Shown: positions 47,001 to 60,290 of the stretch, piece by piece | Position numbering within the stretch: the first letter of the stretch is position 1 | How the letters are laid out: every line of letters starts with the position of its first letter | Origin: Erythrophleum ivorense | Taxonomy: Eukaryota > Streptophyta > Magnoliopsida > Fabales > Fabaceae | Assembly: GCA_026724425.1 (NCBI GenBank) | Contig: JAIUCV010000396.1 | Span: 1 to 64,000, forward strand | Direction: 5' to 3' | Length of the DNA stretch: 64,000 nucleotides | Notes under the pieces: generated by a model | The model's input: the letters and a program-made list of their open reading frames with translations, nothing else | What the model was told of the DNA's origin: nothing | Database searches by the model: none | Program-made: the position numbers and the translations under genes

Positions 47001-48911
47001 TGTTCCTTATTATTCTTTTTAGTGCAGCCCATATTTTTTACACAAACTGACCTCATATATGTGTGTAAAACCTTAATATTGTTCTAAGCCTCAAAATCAG
47101 AGCTTGCGTCCACTTTAAAATAGCTACTAAAGGTTGCAAGAGACTCATGTACCCACATAAACAGCTTTGAACTTCTACATCTTAACCTTTAATGCTTTCC
47201 TCAAGGCTCCAGACACGTTCCAGATTTTCAAGCTTGGATCACAAGTTGACCAGATCCTACAATAAAAACTGAACTTTCTGGGGAACCATCATGGTGAACT
47301 ACACAGTTTGACTTTCTTTTGCTTTTGTTTCTCACAAGGTCAATAACATCCCAGAAATTCACAGCTAACTAAGTGTTTATTGATGCCTTGAGCATTCAAT
47401 AGTATCCCTTTGCTTATTTAGCATTATGAAGAGCACTTGTTATTGCAAATAGGCAACATATATTTGCACAAAAAATTGAGGAGAAGTGAGTCAATGATAA
47501 ACTCAGACGTTAAAATGATATACTATGAGACTGAAAGTAAAGAAATGTACCACTGCAAGTTGCTCAGCCATGTAATGGTTCACTTCCTCAAAGCTGAAGT
47601 TTCTTGTCTCATACTCCCTTCCTGCCAGCAGCCACAGTCAAGCAGGATGAGTGTGTGGCAAAGAGTCATATTTTCCAACACTAAGAAACCTTCAAGGTGC
47701 AGAATTACATGAGATATATACCAATAAGATTGATAACAACATTAGCCTTGGCCATCACAGCTTTTATTGAATTTTCATCTCTTGGGTTGTATTTCATAGG
47801 CACAATCTGTGCATATCAATTACATGAAGATTAGCACAAACAACACATAGCAATTATGCGTGCATAGAGCACTATTTAGTATTTACAATCCCATTCAAAT
47901 CAAAATACTATTTAGTATTTACAATCCCATTCAAATCAAAATAGAAATTGAAGGCAGGGAGATTCTACACGTGTATAAAATATCATCTCAAATTACCTGT
48001 CCTAAATCACCCATCAGTTTTAGATGACGGTGAGAATCTTCTGAACCTCGAAAAGGAACTAACACTTGAGATCCCATTTTAGCTGGAGGAGGAGAATGGT
48101 ATTGAAGGGGGAAAAAACGAAGAAGAAGAAGAAGCAAAGCAATACAATACAGTTAGAAAAATAAAACTTAGTCCCCATGAAACAATTAATATTAAAATAT
48201 CTTCTTCAATTAAAGTAATCAAATTTTATCAATAAAAATATAGAGTAACAGATATTTTTTGAGCAATATTCTGGTAAATTTTTCTCTGAAACATTGTATA
48301 CATCCTAGATACTTACCTAGTTGTTGGACAACATAACGACCTAAGAAGCCAGTTGCCCCAAATACTGTTGCTATAATGCCACTGCAAAATAGAATTTCTT
48401 TCAAGCATCACTTTGACTATCCAATTATCAGTTGTATAAGCTCATTAGACTTCCTTAACAATGCTTTCTGAACCCTATACTTCAAATGGGAAAAGAAACC
48501 CAGTCAAAAGATAATGCCTTGTGATTATTATTTAAAAACTCTAGAACGATTTCGATGCCCACTTTTTGAAGAGACGACAAACAAACAATGAATCAACGAG
48601 AAATGTATGAATCAGCGTCACCTGACAGATGATCTTCCGCCTGTACCCTTGCGAACAAGATGGCCGACACCCTTGGTTGCGAGGGTAGATACATAACGTT
48701 CGCGCTCAGCTCCATAGTCTACAAGATCAATTACAAGAAAAGAAAGACAAAGCTAAGCACATTATTCCTCAAATTTGACACAAATTAACAGGAAAAGTAG
48801 GGAAAATGGAACATCACAGTGATCGGAAATTGGATAGATGCACTTCAGCGACAATATCGAAGTGGAGGGCTTCAGCGATTGATGCCCTAGGCGTCTCGTA
48901 ATGGCCTGCAT
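44074..48911 (-). CDS. NDUFA9: Complex I subunit NDUFA9, mitochondrial (12 exons)
   Basis: Minus-strand exons 48911-48818, 48718-48622, 48381-48317, 48082-47997, 47806-47722, 47621-47551, 46571-46440, 45618-45503, 45369-45246, 45112-45044, 44443-44323 and 44213-44074 join in phase to 399 residues, close to the family's usual length. The N-terminus (MQAITRRLGHQSLKPSTS) is a mitochondrial presequence. The fold is an atypical short-chain dehydrogenase: the nucleotide-binding motif is TVFGATGFLGRYV (exon 3), followed by VVINLIGREYETRNFSFEEV, IHVSCLGAS, and ATIMKPAGIIGTEDRILN. The conserved C-terminal part includes KIYELGGPEVFTVQELAELM. NDUFA9 sits where the membrane and matrix arms of complex I meet and binds NADPH structurally. 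Intron 6 (46572-47550) contains a possible solo LTR, and intron 4 a 36-base tandem repeat. Confidence 0.96.
46710..47042. mobile_element. Possible solo LTR in NDUFA9 intron 6
   Basis: The segment begins TGTTAAACA and ends TTTTTTACA, with the TG..CA ends of an LTR. Inside is a TATA-like TTTAAAGG, then CTGCACCCACTATAAATG, as in a Ty1/copia LTR promoter. The flanks do not show a clean 5-base duplication (TGAAC on the left, CAAAC on the right), so the call is tentative. Confidence 0.35.
47871..47942. repeat. Exact two-copy 36-base tandem repeat in NDUFA9 intron 4
   Basis: Units 47871-47906 and 47907-47942 are identical (starting ACTATTTAGTATTTACAATC). Recent slippage or duplication. Confidence 0.9.
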
Positions 48912-50292
48912 CGTAACCGTTCTACAGTCCCAGACAAATGGAGAGGAAGAAAGACCGCGACAATGACGAGTGTAGATTGAGAAGGGCGCACGCAACAATG
49001 TTTGGATCTGGATCCTGGCTACTTCGGCTGAAATTTATTGGGTCCATGTCCCTGAACGAGTTTCTGCTGGTGGATTAAAAAAACTAATTGGGCCAATTAC
49101 CCGCCTCCACTATTTCACATCTACTAGGCCATTTGGGCTCAATGTCAGTAAGCTTTGTTTGATAAAAGAAATTCTTACTATATTCATGTGTAAATTTAAT
49201 GAAATAATGATTGGTCTATTGGTTAAAGATATATACTTTCTATTTTAATTATTCAAGTTCATAACTTGAGATCAGTATTTAGGAGAATTTATCCTAAATG
49301 CATAAGGACAATATGTGGGGTGGGCTCTTAGAGTTTTCTGAGAAAGAACTTTATTTCATTTGATGCACAAATTAACTCAAAAAATATTCTTTTATATTAA
49401 AAAAGTGGATTAAGATGTTTCAATATAGATATTTACTTAGAGGAATTAAGCTAATTGTGTTTAGACATTTAAATGCAATCCTCTTGTATCATATTCACTC
49501 GTTAAACAATTTATTATTCAAAAGAAAGCTATATAACCCTTTAATAGAAGGTCAAGAATATTGGAAGCATATATTTCAAATATATATATATATATATATA
49601 TATGAAAGCATACGTCTCCATTATAAGACTTTAGTCTCTTGTCAATTATATGGGACCATGTGGAATATTTCATATAGTCTAAAATAATGCTTTGAGAACT
49701 AAATTAGGATCATCTACATGGTTTCCATAACATTAGGTTGCTGTATATTTAAGGATACTTCATTTGCTTAGAAATGATGATACTGTAAACAACATTTGAT
49801 CACATAATCAATCATAATATCTGAAAAGTAGAAAGAAAGAAGATGACCAATGTCATTTATATTTTATTTCGGTGTCCAAGAGATTGTCGAATACACTATT
49901 CAATTCTACCCTCTACACTTCCCTAACTAAACAAAATGCGACTGACCGATTCTGAAAACTAGTTCATTGAACATCATTGACACAATTTGATGCCCGTACT
50001 TTCCTTTCTGTTACAAGGCCTGCTGCTATACGTATGTGAATTTCCTCAATTTTGTTAAAGGGGATGAGTTAACTGATAATAATTTCAAGCTATAAACTAA
50101 TTTCCTCCCACTTGAAGATGCCTGATCCTTGATGCAGCAAGCACCTCTATTTCTGCCATTTTTCTTGTCTCCGAATGCATCAGAAGTGGCAATGGAGGTA
50201 ACACTTATGGGTTCAACTTTTGAACTGTCTTGAGCTCTGGCCAGTGCCACCAATATCTTGGAAAGCTTTTGGCATCACGCATGGCCCATAAT
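48912..50292. other. NDUFA9 promoter and ABCC5 3' region
   Basis: The first 100-150 bases are the leader and promoter of NDUFA9. The remainder is AT-rich with a (TA)n tract at 49581-49603; the part near 49900-50292 is probably the 3' UTR of the ABC transporter gene. An ORF at 49415-49687 has no recognisable feature. Confidence 0.55.
49581..49603. repeat. (TA)n microsatellite
   Basis: Eleven or so TA dinucleotides between NDUFA9 and ABCC5. Confidence 0.85.
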
Positions 50293-50742
50293 TCAAAAAT
50301 CTGGAATGCCACTTGAGCGCGATGAATACTCAACCACCAACTTTAGAAACATGGATGACTTATCCTCTAATAGTCGAGATGGAGTGTCAAACTCTGCGAT
50401 TCTACCTGCAAAAATATCAACAAGTTAACTTCATAAGCACAATCTAGTGAGCCAAAAGGGGAATAATGCCCATCATCCACAACATAGAACCACATTTGTG
50501 AGTTAATTCTGCTGCAACCAGAAATGAGCATGGACAAAAGATGACAGACAAACATACACTCTCAACAAGATCTGAATCTGTACACACTATAATGTAACAA
50601 AGCAGAATCTGCAAGGTGATGAATGTTAAGGCTCCTGTATGATTGAAAAAGAATTTATTTGAACAAATTCTCAATTAAAAAGAAAAAGCAAATGTGTATG
50701 ACATAAATTTACAGGTCAGAGTATTCCCCCCCTTCTCTTCTT

Positions 50743-50779
<37 letters not shown>

Positions 50780-53700
50780 CCCAACAGCAGCCTCCATAAA
50801 ATCTTTTAGAAGATCCTAAATGAAGATAGAAAAGAAACAAAATGTATCCTCAAAACCATGAAAGGATAACGAGTGTCAGATAGAATGCAGATCCTGCGGG
50901 TGTCTAACTGGAAAAAAGAAAGAAGACAGAAGAAAAAGAAGCAACTTCACGTACCATCACCAAGTACCAGAACTAGATCACTGTCGATAACAGTAGGGAT
51001 ACGATGTGCAATAGTGCAGACAGTGCAGTCTTTGAACTCTGTCCGTATAATCTTCTGGATAAGATTATCGGTGGCAGTATCAACTGATGCAGTTGCTTCA
51101 TCAAGAACAAGTATCTTTGACTGCTTTAGTAAAGCTCGGCCCAGGGAAACTAGTTGCCGCTGCCCTACGCTCCAATTATCTCCATTTTCTAACACTGCCG
51201 ATTGCAAAATAAATCTTAAAGTTAACTTTTTTTTGGGGGGGGAGGAGAGGGAAGGGGTGGTTTTCCAAATGTCTTAAAGTTACTTCTTACTCCAAACATT
51301 TTCCTTTCCCTTTCATATTCCAAATTTCTTGGGTTACCTACCTGGTGTATCAAGCTTTTGCTCCTTTTCACGGATAATCGCTCTCAGCTGAGACTTGTCT
51401 AGCGCCTGTGAAAAATTTACATTCAATGATCAATCGGAGTACACACACACACACGCGTTTACATATACACAAACAAACTTTGAAGGCAGCTAAAGATTAC
51501 ACCAATTGTATGTAATTGGATAAATGGAGCTATGCAAATAACACTAACCTCCCAAATCTCTTTATCTGAGTGTTCTTCAAGAGGATCAAGATTGCCTCGG
51601 ATGGTCCCTTCAAATAAAGTTGGATCTTGTGGTATGATACTGAGACGGCTACGAAGGTCATGAAGGCCAATATCTGAAATATTAAGGTTGTCTATAAGGA
51701 TACTCCCACCTGCTGGTTCAATCAAGCGAAATAATGCCTGAATCAAAGTAGATTTGCCACTGCCAGTACGTCCAACTATTCCAATTTTCTTTCCACCAGG
51801 AAATGTGCAGGATATTCCTTGAAGCACCAAAGGCAGATTCTCCTTGTAACGAACCTTTAATTGGGACAGAGCAAGGAAGAAGACAGAAAGTGATCTGTAA
51901 CTTCTCACATAAATGAAATGAACAAATTTCCTGTTCAAAGGAACAAGAATAAGCATGAGCATCTTAGTGATGTGAAATTAATCACACTATATACCTTCAA
52001 ATCAACAATTTTAATTGTCCCATTTTCAGGCCATGTGGATGGAGGACGAAATTCTTCAATAATTGCTGGTGCTTCACTAGGAATTTGGCTGTACTGATAG
52101 ATCCTTTCAATGGATATTATTTTATTTTCAAGTTTGCAAAAGCTAAGTATCCACCGCGAGAGGCGTGCATTTAAATTCAGGCCATATGTCACAGCAAGTC
52201 CAGCCATGCCTACACAGAAAAAAAATAATGATTGGCAACGTTATATTTTTTCACATTTCATCCCGCATCTTCATTTCAAACAAAATTCACCATCACTTGA
52301 GCACTTTCCTCTTTGAAGAGGAGTTTAAAATGCAAGAGCAAAAACAGACAAAATTATATAAAACCAGTGGGCATTTAATCTGATAGAACTTCAGTTCAAC
52401 GATACAGAGCTCTCAGTCAAGTTGATAGCATAGAACAATAATGTCAAAGACGCCCCATCAATTGCAGTGAAAAACAGTTGGAGACAGAGAGATGGTGGAC
52501 CCACTTAATCGAGTACAAGCTTAGAGCTCTTTATCTCTCCGGGAGTAGAAAAATATTGTGAAAAAATAACATACAATTCAACTTAATGGAATCAAATACT
52601 CACTAGGGTCAATAGTTCCATGTGGAAAGCTCACTAGTAATATCATGCAGAAGGCAAATACAAAGGTTGAGAGTAATTCCATGCGCAGGCAGAGCCACTC
52701 AATAGCTGCAAGACTGCAGAAGAATGGCCGTGCAAAGCAATCCAGAAGATAGAGGTTCCTCTTCATGAACCTTTTTTCTTGTCCAAAGCCTCTGATGGTG
52801 GCCGCTCCAGCAATTGATTCACCAAAAAGATTTATAATTGGAGATTTCTGGATGCTTACAATACGAACCAGCTCCCTTGAGGAAGCCATATAGTATTTCT
52901 GCACTAGAACAAGTTGATGGTAGGAATGATTCATTAATTCACAACACGAAGTGGTAAGCAGTGAAAAATGAAAAGAAAAATTGGGTGTAAATGGTATATT
53001 TCTAGCTACCTGCATCCACAAACAAGCAACAGCCATAGGGACAATTAGAAGCAAAATTTGCCAGGTAACTTTTGTCATCACACCAACAATACCAATAAGC
53101 TGGATTGTCGTTGAAGCAAATCCACCCAGTCTAAAAGGAATGTCAAGGTCCACAACACTTTGATCAATTGATACCTGCCGGGATAGAGATGAAACATATT
53201 ATATGATGCACATCATACATGGAGAGATAGACAAAAAAACCAAGAAAACTTACACGATTCAAAATCCTTCCAGCTGGAGTAGAGTCAAAGAAAGACATTG
53301 GTGAACGGAAAACACTTCTGAGCATATTCAGAAAAAGCTTTTGTGAAGCTGCTAGACCAAATGTAGCTACCAGAACAGCCCTTATAAATATAAACCAAGA
53401 GCTTCCAAAAGCAAGGGCCATGTAAACAATGAGAAGAACCATAGGAGTTGCTTTGGGTTGGTCTCCTGCGGTCTGAGGATTTGCCCAAGCCATCCACCAA
53501 TTGCTAGCAATTTGAAGGAACTGAAATAGTGCTTGTGCAATGATTATGAGTGGAATCAATAAGCCTTTGTATGCTGCGGCCATGTACGACAAGTACACCT
53601 TCATGCTGATTCTACCTCTTACCCTCTCCTCTTCCTGAACAAGTTGTTTATTTCTTGAGCGCTTTGCTTTCTTCTTCTCCTTAATTGCTTTCTGATCTGA

Positions 53701-56700
53701 AACTGATGAGCCCTCTTGCACTTCCTTTGCCAAACTGTCAACATCTGAAGGAACCGATTTGTTATTGATCATAACAGATGCATCCAAGGAAAAATTTTCA
53801 TCTGAATCTTCTGAGGAGTGATTAGGAACATCCATAGCCTCTATTGCTTCATGGTGAGCTGAAACTAGAGTTTCAAAATCTGTTCCTGCTCGTAAAAGAT
53901 CATCATATTTTCCTGCCTGTATGATGCAGCCTTCTTTCAGAACCTTCAAAGATGGAAAATAATGACATCAGACTTCTAAATTCTTTAAACCTTTGAACTT
54001 TGTTTCTCCTCATGATCACATGAAACATTTGAAAGAAAATTCTTCCTAGTACTCGGAAAAACTAATATTTACATAGACAATATAAGTTACAGAAGATTCC
54101 AAAGCTCATAGAGGCTTTTTGTGCACAGATCAATTTCATATGGACCTACATTTCTTCATCCTGATGAGTAAAACAACTGTCAAATATTTCATGTTCATAT
54201 GATATATAGGAACTTTAGTTCAACACATATAGTCAATCATCAAACTGACAGCTTCATGTCCTTCTAAAAATGCTTCTGCATCATCTCTGTTATATAGTTA
54301 AGACCCTAAACCCAAATTTTAATTTTCATATAAAAATAAAGAACTAAGAAACCAGATAATATATAAATGGAGAGACAATCCATCAAATCAAAATAAGAGC
54401 GAGAACTGAAACCTCTGATCATGCAGTGAACATACAATTCTCAAGGTGAAAAGGTTGGAATATAATTTTAAAATTTAACTGTTATAAAATTTGAAACTAG
54501 AATAAATGACATAAAATTTCAAGACAAACCCAAACAGGCATACCAGTATCATATCAGCAGCAGGAAGAAACTCGACTTGGTGGGTCACAAAAATGACTGT
54601 CTTATCTGCTAGTGCTGTCAATATGTATTCCTGCAGTTCCATTTCGTTGATTAAGCCATATCCGATACGTTTATTTTTAAATAGCAACACTAACTGTATG
54701 CAAAGAAAAACTAACCCTAAACAATTCTGATCCAGTATGGGCATCAACCGCACTGAAAGGGTCATCAAGGAGATATATATCAGCATCTTGGTAGAGTGCT
54801 CGTGCAAGCTGCACCCTCTGCTTCTGGCCACCACTTAGGTTTATACCTCTATCACCAATAATGGTCTGGTCTCCATGTGAGAAGAGTTCCAGATCCTTTT
54901 TCAATGAACAAGCATGAAGAACATTCTTGTACTTTGCTTTGTCCTTCGGGCTTCCAAAGAGGATATTTTCCTCTATATTTCCTGACTGTATCCATGCTGA
55001 CTGGGAGACATACGCAGCAGAGCCGCACACTCTTACCTGCAAAATGAGCCTCTTTACTACCATAAATGAGGAGAATATTTTCAAATATCAATAGACATAT
55101 AAAATAAAAAGATAGAATTAAAAGCTTAAGTACACCAACATACATCACCAGAAAGCTTTGGAATCTCCCCAAGGATACAAGAAAGAAGACTTGATTTCCC
55201 AGTACCAACCACCCCACAAACAGCGACTCGCATCCCCCTTTCCACTCTAATATGTATCCCTGATAGAGTAGGCCTAGATGAAGAAGGATCCCAGCAGAAG
55301 ACTCCATCCTTAATCTCTATGGCAATGTTAGAAATACCTCGTGGCAAGACAACAGTTGCACCTTCCTGCAATTCTTCCTCTTGCAGGAAACCAGATATGC
55401 GATCAAGAGAAACTTTTGTCTGAGCCATCGTCGACACCAAGTCAGGAAAATTTCTCAGAGGTTCTTGGAGAATCCTGAAAGTAGCCAGAGCAGAAAGAAC
55501 ACCACCTGCAGTCAGCTTACTACCCAACAATATGGAAGTGCCAAAAGTGACAGCAGAAACAAATATAGGGGAGCTCCAGAAGATGAAAGTAATGAAAGCC
55601 TGAGAATAGAGGGCTCTCCGAAGCCACTTGAACTCTACTCCACGCATCTCCTCCAATTTTATTCGATATCTGTCCTCCCAAGCCTGCAGCTTGAGAATCC
55701 TCATATTCCTCAGACACTCAGATGTTTTCCTCATTCTCTCATCCTTAGCTGCCATTAATTTGTCTTGATAAGCTTCTTGTATCCTAGCCACCGGGACAGT
55801 GACAACAATGGAAATGATAGTAGCAATCAATGTCGCAAAAGCAGCAATTCCAACATTCTTATACAAAATTGCAAGGGCAAGAATAATTTGCAGAGGAAGC
55901 ATCCACATGTCATGAAGATACCAGGAGTAGTCTCCTACCCTCTGAACATCAATAGCCATGTAGTTAACAATCTCCCCGCTCGTGTGACTTTGCCTGGCCG
56001 AGCTTGAGAGTTTGAGTCCCTTTCGATATACCATTGCTGTTAGAGCTGACCTAACATGCATACCTAAGATGTCCACCCCCAGATACCACTGCCGAGTCGT
56101 CAAGGTCTCCACAAGCTTTGCTGCAAAAAATGTCCCCGCAAGGATATACCCCTCATGAGGAAAACTCTGTTTACCACTTAAGTAATCAACGAAGTAACTT
56201 ATCATGTATGGACCTACATATGAGACTAGAGTATTCACACCCGCGAAGATGGCATTACAAGCTGCCTCCTTCCAGAATGACTTGATCAGAGCCCAAGCTA
56301 ATGAAGGCTGCTTAGAAGGGTTTTCACTCTTCAACCTGTCCCAGTTAGAATTCAAAACCTTATAATTGGTCTTGGCTCGATCCTTCGGTGCAAGAAGGGG
56401 AATGTCGTTAAGCTCAAGTGGTCTCTTTGCTCCCACGGAAAGAAGGGGGTTTAGCCAAGAAAGAGTGACCAAGCCAAAAGGTCCAGCATCACTGTAAGGT
56501 GTAACCTTAAGGCACCCTGGTTCTTCTTCCGGAAGTAATGGCTCTTGAATGTTATAGTTGGTACAAACTTGTATGCCAGTAACACCCCTAATTGCAACAA
56601 TACACAGGAAGGCAAGAGCTGGAGTGACAGCAAAATTGGCCACTACGTGAGAAGAGAGGTGTTTTGAACCTTCCATCCAAAATCCTCTCCCATCAACATA

Positions 56701-57246
56701 TAAAGTACACAAACAAATAACAAAGGACAAAAACCACCAAACCCTCAACAGAAATGGAAACTTCTCGGACACCTTGAATTTGCAATGCAAAGCCGAGAAG
56801 CTTAACACGAACCAAGCTAAGCCCTGTGAAGCTGGCAAAGAAAGAAGAGACAAGTCCACAGTATTCCCATGTGCCGCTTCTCTAATTAAAGCAGCCCCAT
56901 CAAATCCTAACACCAAAACTTGCACAAAGAGAACATAGAAACAGCAGAACACTGACACTTTGAACCCCGTAGTGATTTGAACGTCATGTATTTCCCCATC
57001 AATACAACGATGAACTGGGCTTGCATCGCCGGTCGTATTGTCCTTACCAACTCGAGTTCGACCCACATACACAAATATCTGTCTGGCCGAGACAATAAAC
57101 AGAGATACAAAAAGAAGAGTCAAATTCAGGCAAATTGCCCCGAGCTCCAATACGGGCAATTCTCGTATCGTACTCAAAAGGGTATTTGGCGATCCCGAAG
57201 CTGATGACAAAGCAGAGATATTATTGATCAATTCTGTGATAGCCAT
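50293..57246 (-). CDS. ABCC5: Full-size ABC transporter of subfamily C, ABCC5 / MRP5 type (11 exons)
   Basis: Minus-strand exons 57246-55144, 55036-54716, 54630-54544, 53943-53254, 53174-53010, 52898-52604, 52209-51995, 51854-51549, 51405-51342, 51194-50955 and 50405-50293 join in phase to 1,532 residues. Layout: TMD0 (about 30-230), TMD1 (about 330-600), NBD1 with Walker A GVVGTGKSS (678-686), signature LSGGQ (768-772) and Walker B YLLDDP (789-794), a charged linker rich in Glu and Lys, TMD2 (about 945-1235), and NBD2 with Walker A GRTGSGKST (1320-1328), a degenerate signature SVGQRQ (1424-1429) and Walker B ILVLDE (1443-1448). The match to ABCC5 is close throughout. That protein loads inositol hexakisphosphate into vacuoles and affects guard-cell signalling; this is family knowledge. 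All motifs are intact. Exon 1 alone supplies 701 codons. Confidence 0.96.
50745..50777. repeat. (TA)n microsatellite in the last ABCC5 intron
   Basis: About sixteen TA dinucleotides in the intron 50406-50954. Confidence 0.9.
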
Positions 57247-57830
57247 TGTTGAATATGATGTATTGATGAAGAAGCTGAGTGAGAAGATTGAGTCGGTATG
57301 AAGCTAAATAAGAGAGATCGAAGCGGGCGAAGAAGGACATTTCACCATCTGAGAGATGAAGAGAAGCAAATGTGAAGTTGGAGACAGATTCTGCGGACAC
57401 ATTGCACACGAATACAAGCAGATTTTACCAACACGGAATACAAAGAGTAGAGAGAGAATAGCTCGAACTTCCTTCGTCAAATTGTTATCCAACAATTGAA
57501 AGTGACAAAGGCAGCACTAAAAATTAAAATATATGCAGGAAAGAAAGAAAACCAACGAAGGAAATACGAAAAACTGACCTGGCTTATATATACGTATCTG
57601 AAATCGTGTTTTTGGAGTCGGCGCAGACTGCTGAGGCCAGCCTGTGATCAAGATGCAGTAGCTCAACAAGCTTTATCACCTCTTATACACCCTAAGCTGA
57701 GGAGGATAGAGAAAGAAAGGAGCACAAGGACAATGTTTCATCCCACGCTAGGGATGACAAGGTTGGTGATGAGTCGGCTAGCCTCTGGGTTATATCAACG
57801 TAGAACATAGAGAGAGAGAGAGAGAGAGCA
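57247..57830 (-). promoter_or_regulatory. ABCC5 leader and promoter with (CT)n tract
   Basis: Upstream of the start codon on the minus strand. The tract at 57809-57828 is (AG)n on the plus strand, hence (CT)n in the transcript direction, typical of plant core promoters and leaders. A TATA-like TATATATA lies near 57586-57594 on the minus strand reading. Exact start of transcription is unknown. Confidence 0.4.
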
Positions 57831-59047
57831 TAATCTCTCTCTTCCCCAATATTAAATTTTCTTACATGTAACTTTGCTGCCCTGTGTGTGTTTTCTTTAT
57901 TTTGGGGCGCTTAATAGAAGAATTCAGAAACTCTAGCGTATTGTATATCTATCATTAAGCTTGATTTACCATTATTATAGTCCCATTGTCCGCGTGTGAA
58001 TTGGAGAGAGTAAATTAAAATCAGAACAGAAAAGAGAATTTCCCTTTCTCATCCCTCACAGGTTGTGTTGGAACACGTAAATGGAAGGAATATTGGTTCA
58101 TGAATGCTGAGATAATAATAATAGGGATCTCAGTATTATATTTTATACAGAATTTACAATAGCACCCGATATAGAATAGAGAGAGAGAGGGCGGGTTCGG
58201 GCGATGGATCAAAAGTAGAGTGACAGTGGCCAGTGGGATTCAATCAGAGAGTGGTGAATGATGATGATGATTTGAGACGGGCCAAGTGCCAACATGTTTG
58301 TTTTAGAGGGGCACTGACAACCACATCTTGAATTCTTCCTCCAAATCCAAATGCCTTACGGTAAAAACCTAATACTACCCCATCTCCATCTGTTTGTTTG
58401 TCATAAGAGGAGGGAAAAAAAAACAGGGACTTTTGTGATGGGTCCCATTGCCAAAGCATTTTCATATATGGTTTTGCTTGATGTGGCTGATGTAACAGCT
58501 AGTCCACTCATCAATCACTTTGGTTGCTTTCATAGAGGTAATTTTTAAAATATATTCATTTGAAAAATATCAGTAAATTAATTAAATAAAAAATATATAT
58601 AAATATATTGGAAGTAATTTTCTTTAGAAATTATATCTGTGCTGTTTACATTTTGTTGACTTTTACTTTTTCTTCCTTTTATTTCTACTTTATTTACTTA
58701 ATTTTTTTATAAAAATAAAATAGATCGTGAAAGCACCTAAAACTTTGGTTTTCTTGGAAAATTCAGGGTTAGGGGGGATGAAGGGCTAATACTAGGTGAG
58801 CTGGCTTGAACATGTGGTTCTAATGGCTCTATTGACTTGTAGGTGAGAAATTTCTAAGCATTAAAAAGTGAAGTATTTGATAGTGAAGTTCAAAGAAAAA
58901 AACAAGGAAAGTTGTGGGAATGAAATCCGGAGAGTTTTTGGTATACATCATTATTAAAATTGAAATAAAAAAGAATATAAATAGAAGTGACTATTATATC
59001 TCTTTTTATAAAAAAAAGGTAATAAAATAAATAACTATTGTTAAATA

Positions 59048-59051
<4 letters not shown>

Positions 59052-59086
<35 letters not shown>
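59052..59086. repeat. (ATA)n microsatellite
   Basis: About eleven trinucleotide units. Confidence 0.9.
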
Positions 59087-60130
59087 GTATAATAAATATT
59101 ACATAAATTAAAATATCTCTTTTTTTGTGTATTTTCTCTTTATTTTCCTTTTATCCACTGTACCAAGATGCGGACAATGAAGTAGAATATTCCAACATGA
59201 ATTGGGATTCACAAATAGCATGAAAGAAAACAGATCTTATTTTGCTGGATAAAAAAAGGGGCACTTTTTTTATTTAAAAAACTGGAAAATGAAGAGGATA
59301 AGGTAAATTACTCTTGCTTTTTTTTTTGATAAATATTTAAATTACATAATCATCTCTTTAATTATGAAAAAATATATAAGCTTCTCTAAAATTAAAATAT
59401 GGCTAAAATACCTTCAATAATAATATTAATTTTTTATTGAAAATATAATTTTTAAAATTTTATTTCAATGCTGTTTTTTTAAGGAGTTATAAATTTAATT
59501 TATTGTAAATTTAGAAAATTTAATTATATTTATATTAGTCAAATATATATTTAATACGTACTATACAAATAATTAATATAAGAGCATTTGGTTAAAATAA
59601 ATATAAATATAATTTATTTTTTATTTAAAAAGAAGTCAATGTAATATATCTTTTAATTTTAAATAAGGAAGCTTATTTAAACAGCTAATGTAAATTGGTG
59701 GATTTTTTGAATACCTTTTCCCTCAATAAACGAGATATATTGTGTATTGGACTCTGCCATATCAGGCAGCCTAACAAAAAATATGGGATTTTATCTGATA
59801 AACTAAACTTTGGCGGACCATAAAGTCTATTTATATTACTATATAAATTCTGTCCATCATATCGTAATTTTGGTAATAAATCAACTTTAAAAGCCACCGA
59901 TTATTTGATTACATTTGAAGAGTCAAAACATTTTCCCAGGTGTTCTTGCGTTTTACATTCAAGTATAATATGATTTTAATTTATTCATCTGATACATGGA
60001 TATGTACAAAGGTCTAGCATTTTCACCACCAAAGGAAAAGTATATAGCATTAATGATATTTTTTATTTGACTACAATCTATAAGCTGTCAATTAGCTAAT
60101 ATATAAAGAGAAAAAAAATTTTGGGAGCAT

Positions 60131-60290
60131 TTAGTAGTGGTGTACTTGGTGTCGTGCACCACCAAATAAAATTAATAGTCAAGATTTAATTTGTACAAGT
60201 AAAATTTATATGTAATATAAGTAGAATAAATTTTAATTATTAAATATATAAATAACGTGACGTTCTTAATACATGTAAGAATTTATTAAG
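60131..60290. repeat. Dispersed repeat family A, copy 2
   Basis: Aligns by eye with 22185-22348: a GTGCACCACC-type start, GTAGAATAAATTTTAATTATT in the middle, and GTGACGTTC..ACATGTAAGAATTTAT at the end. Diverged, no ORF. Confidence 0.5.

Noticed and set aside
55381..55758. Plus-strand ORF over ABCC5 exon 1
   Set aside because: Antisense shadow of the first transmembrane domain.
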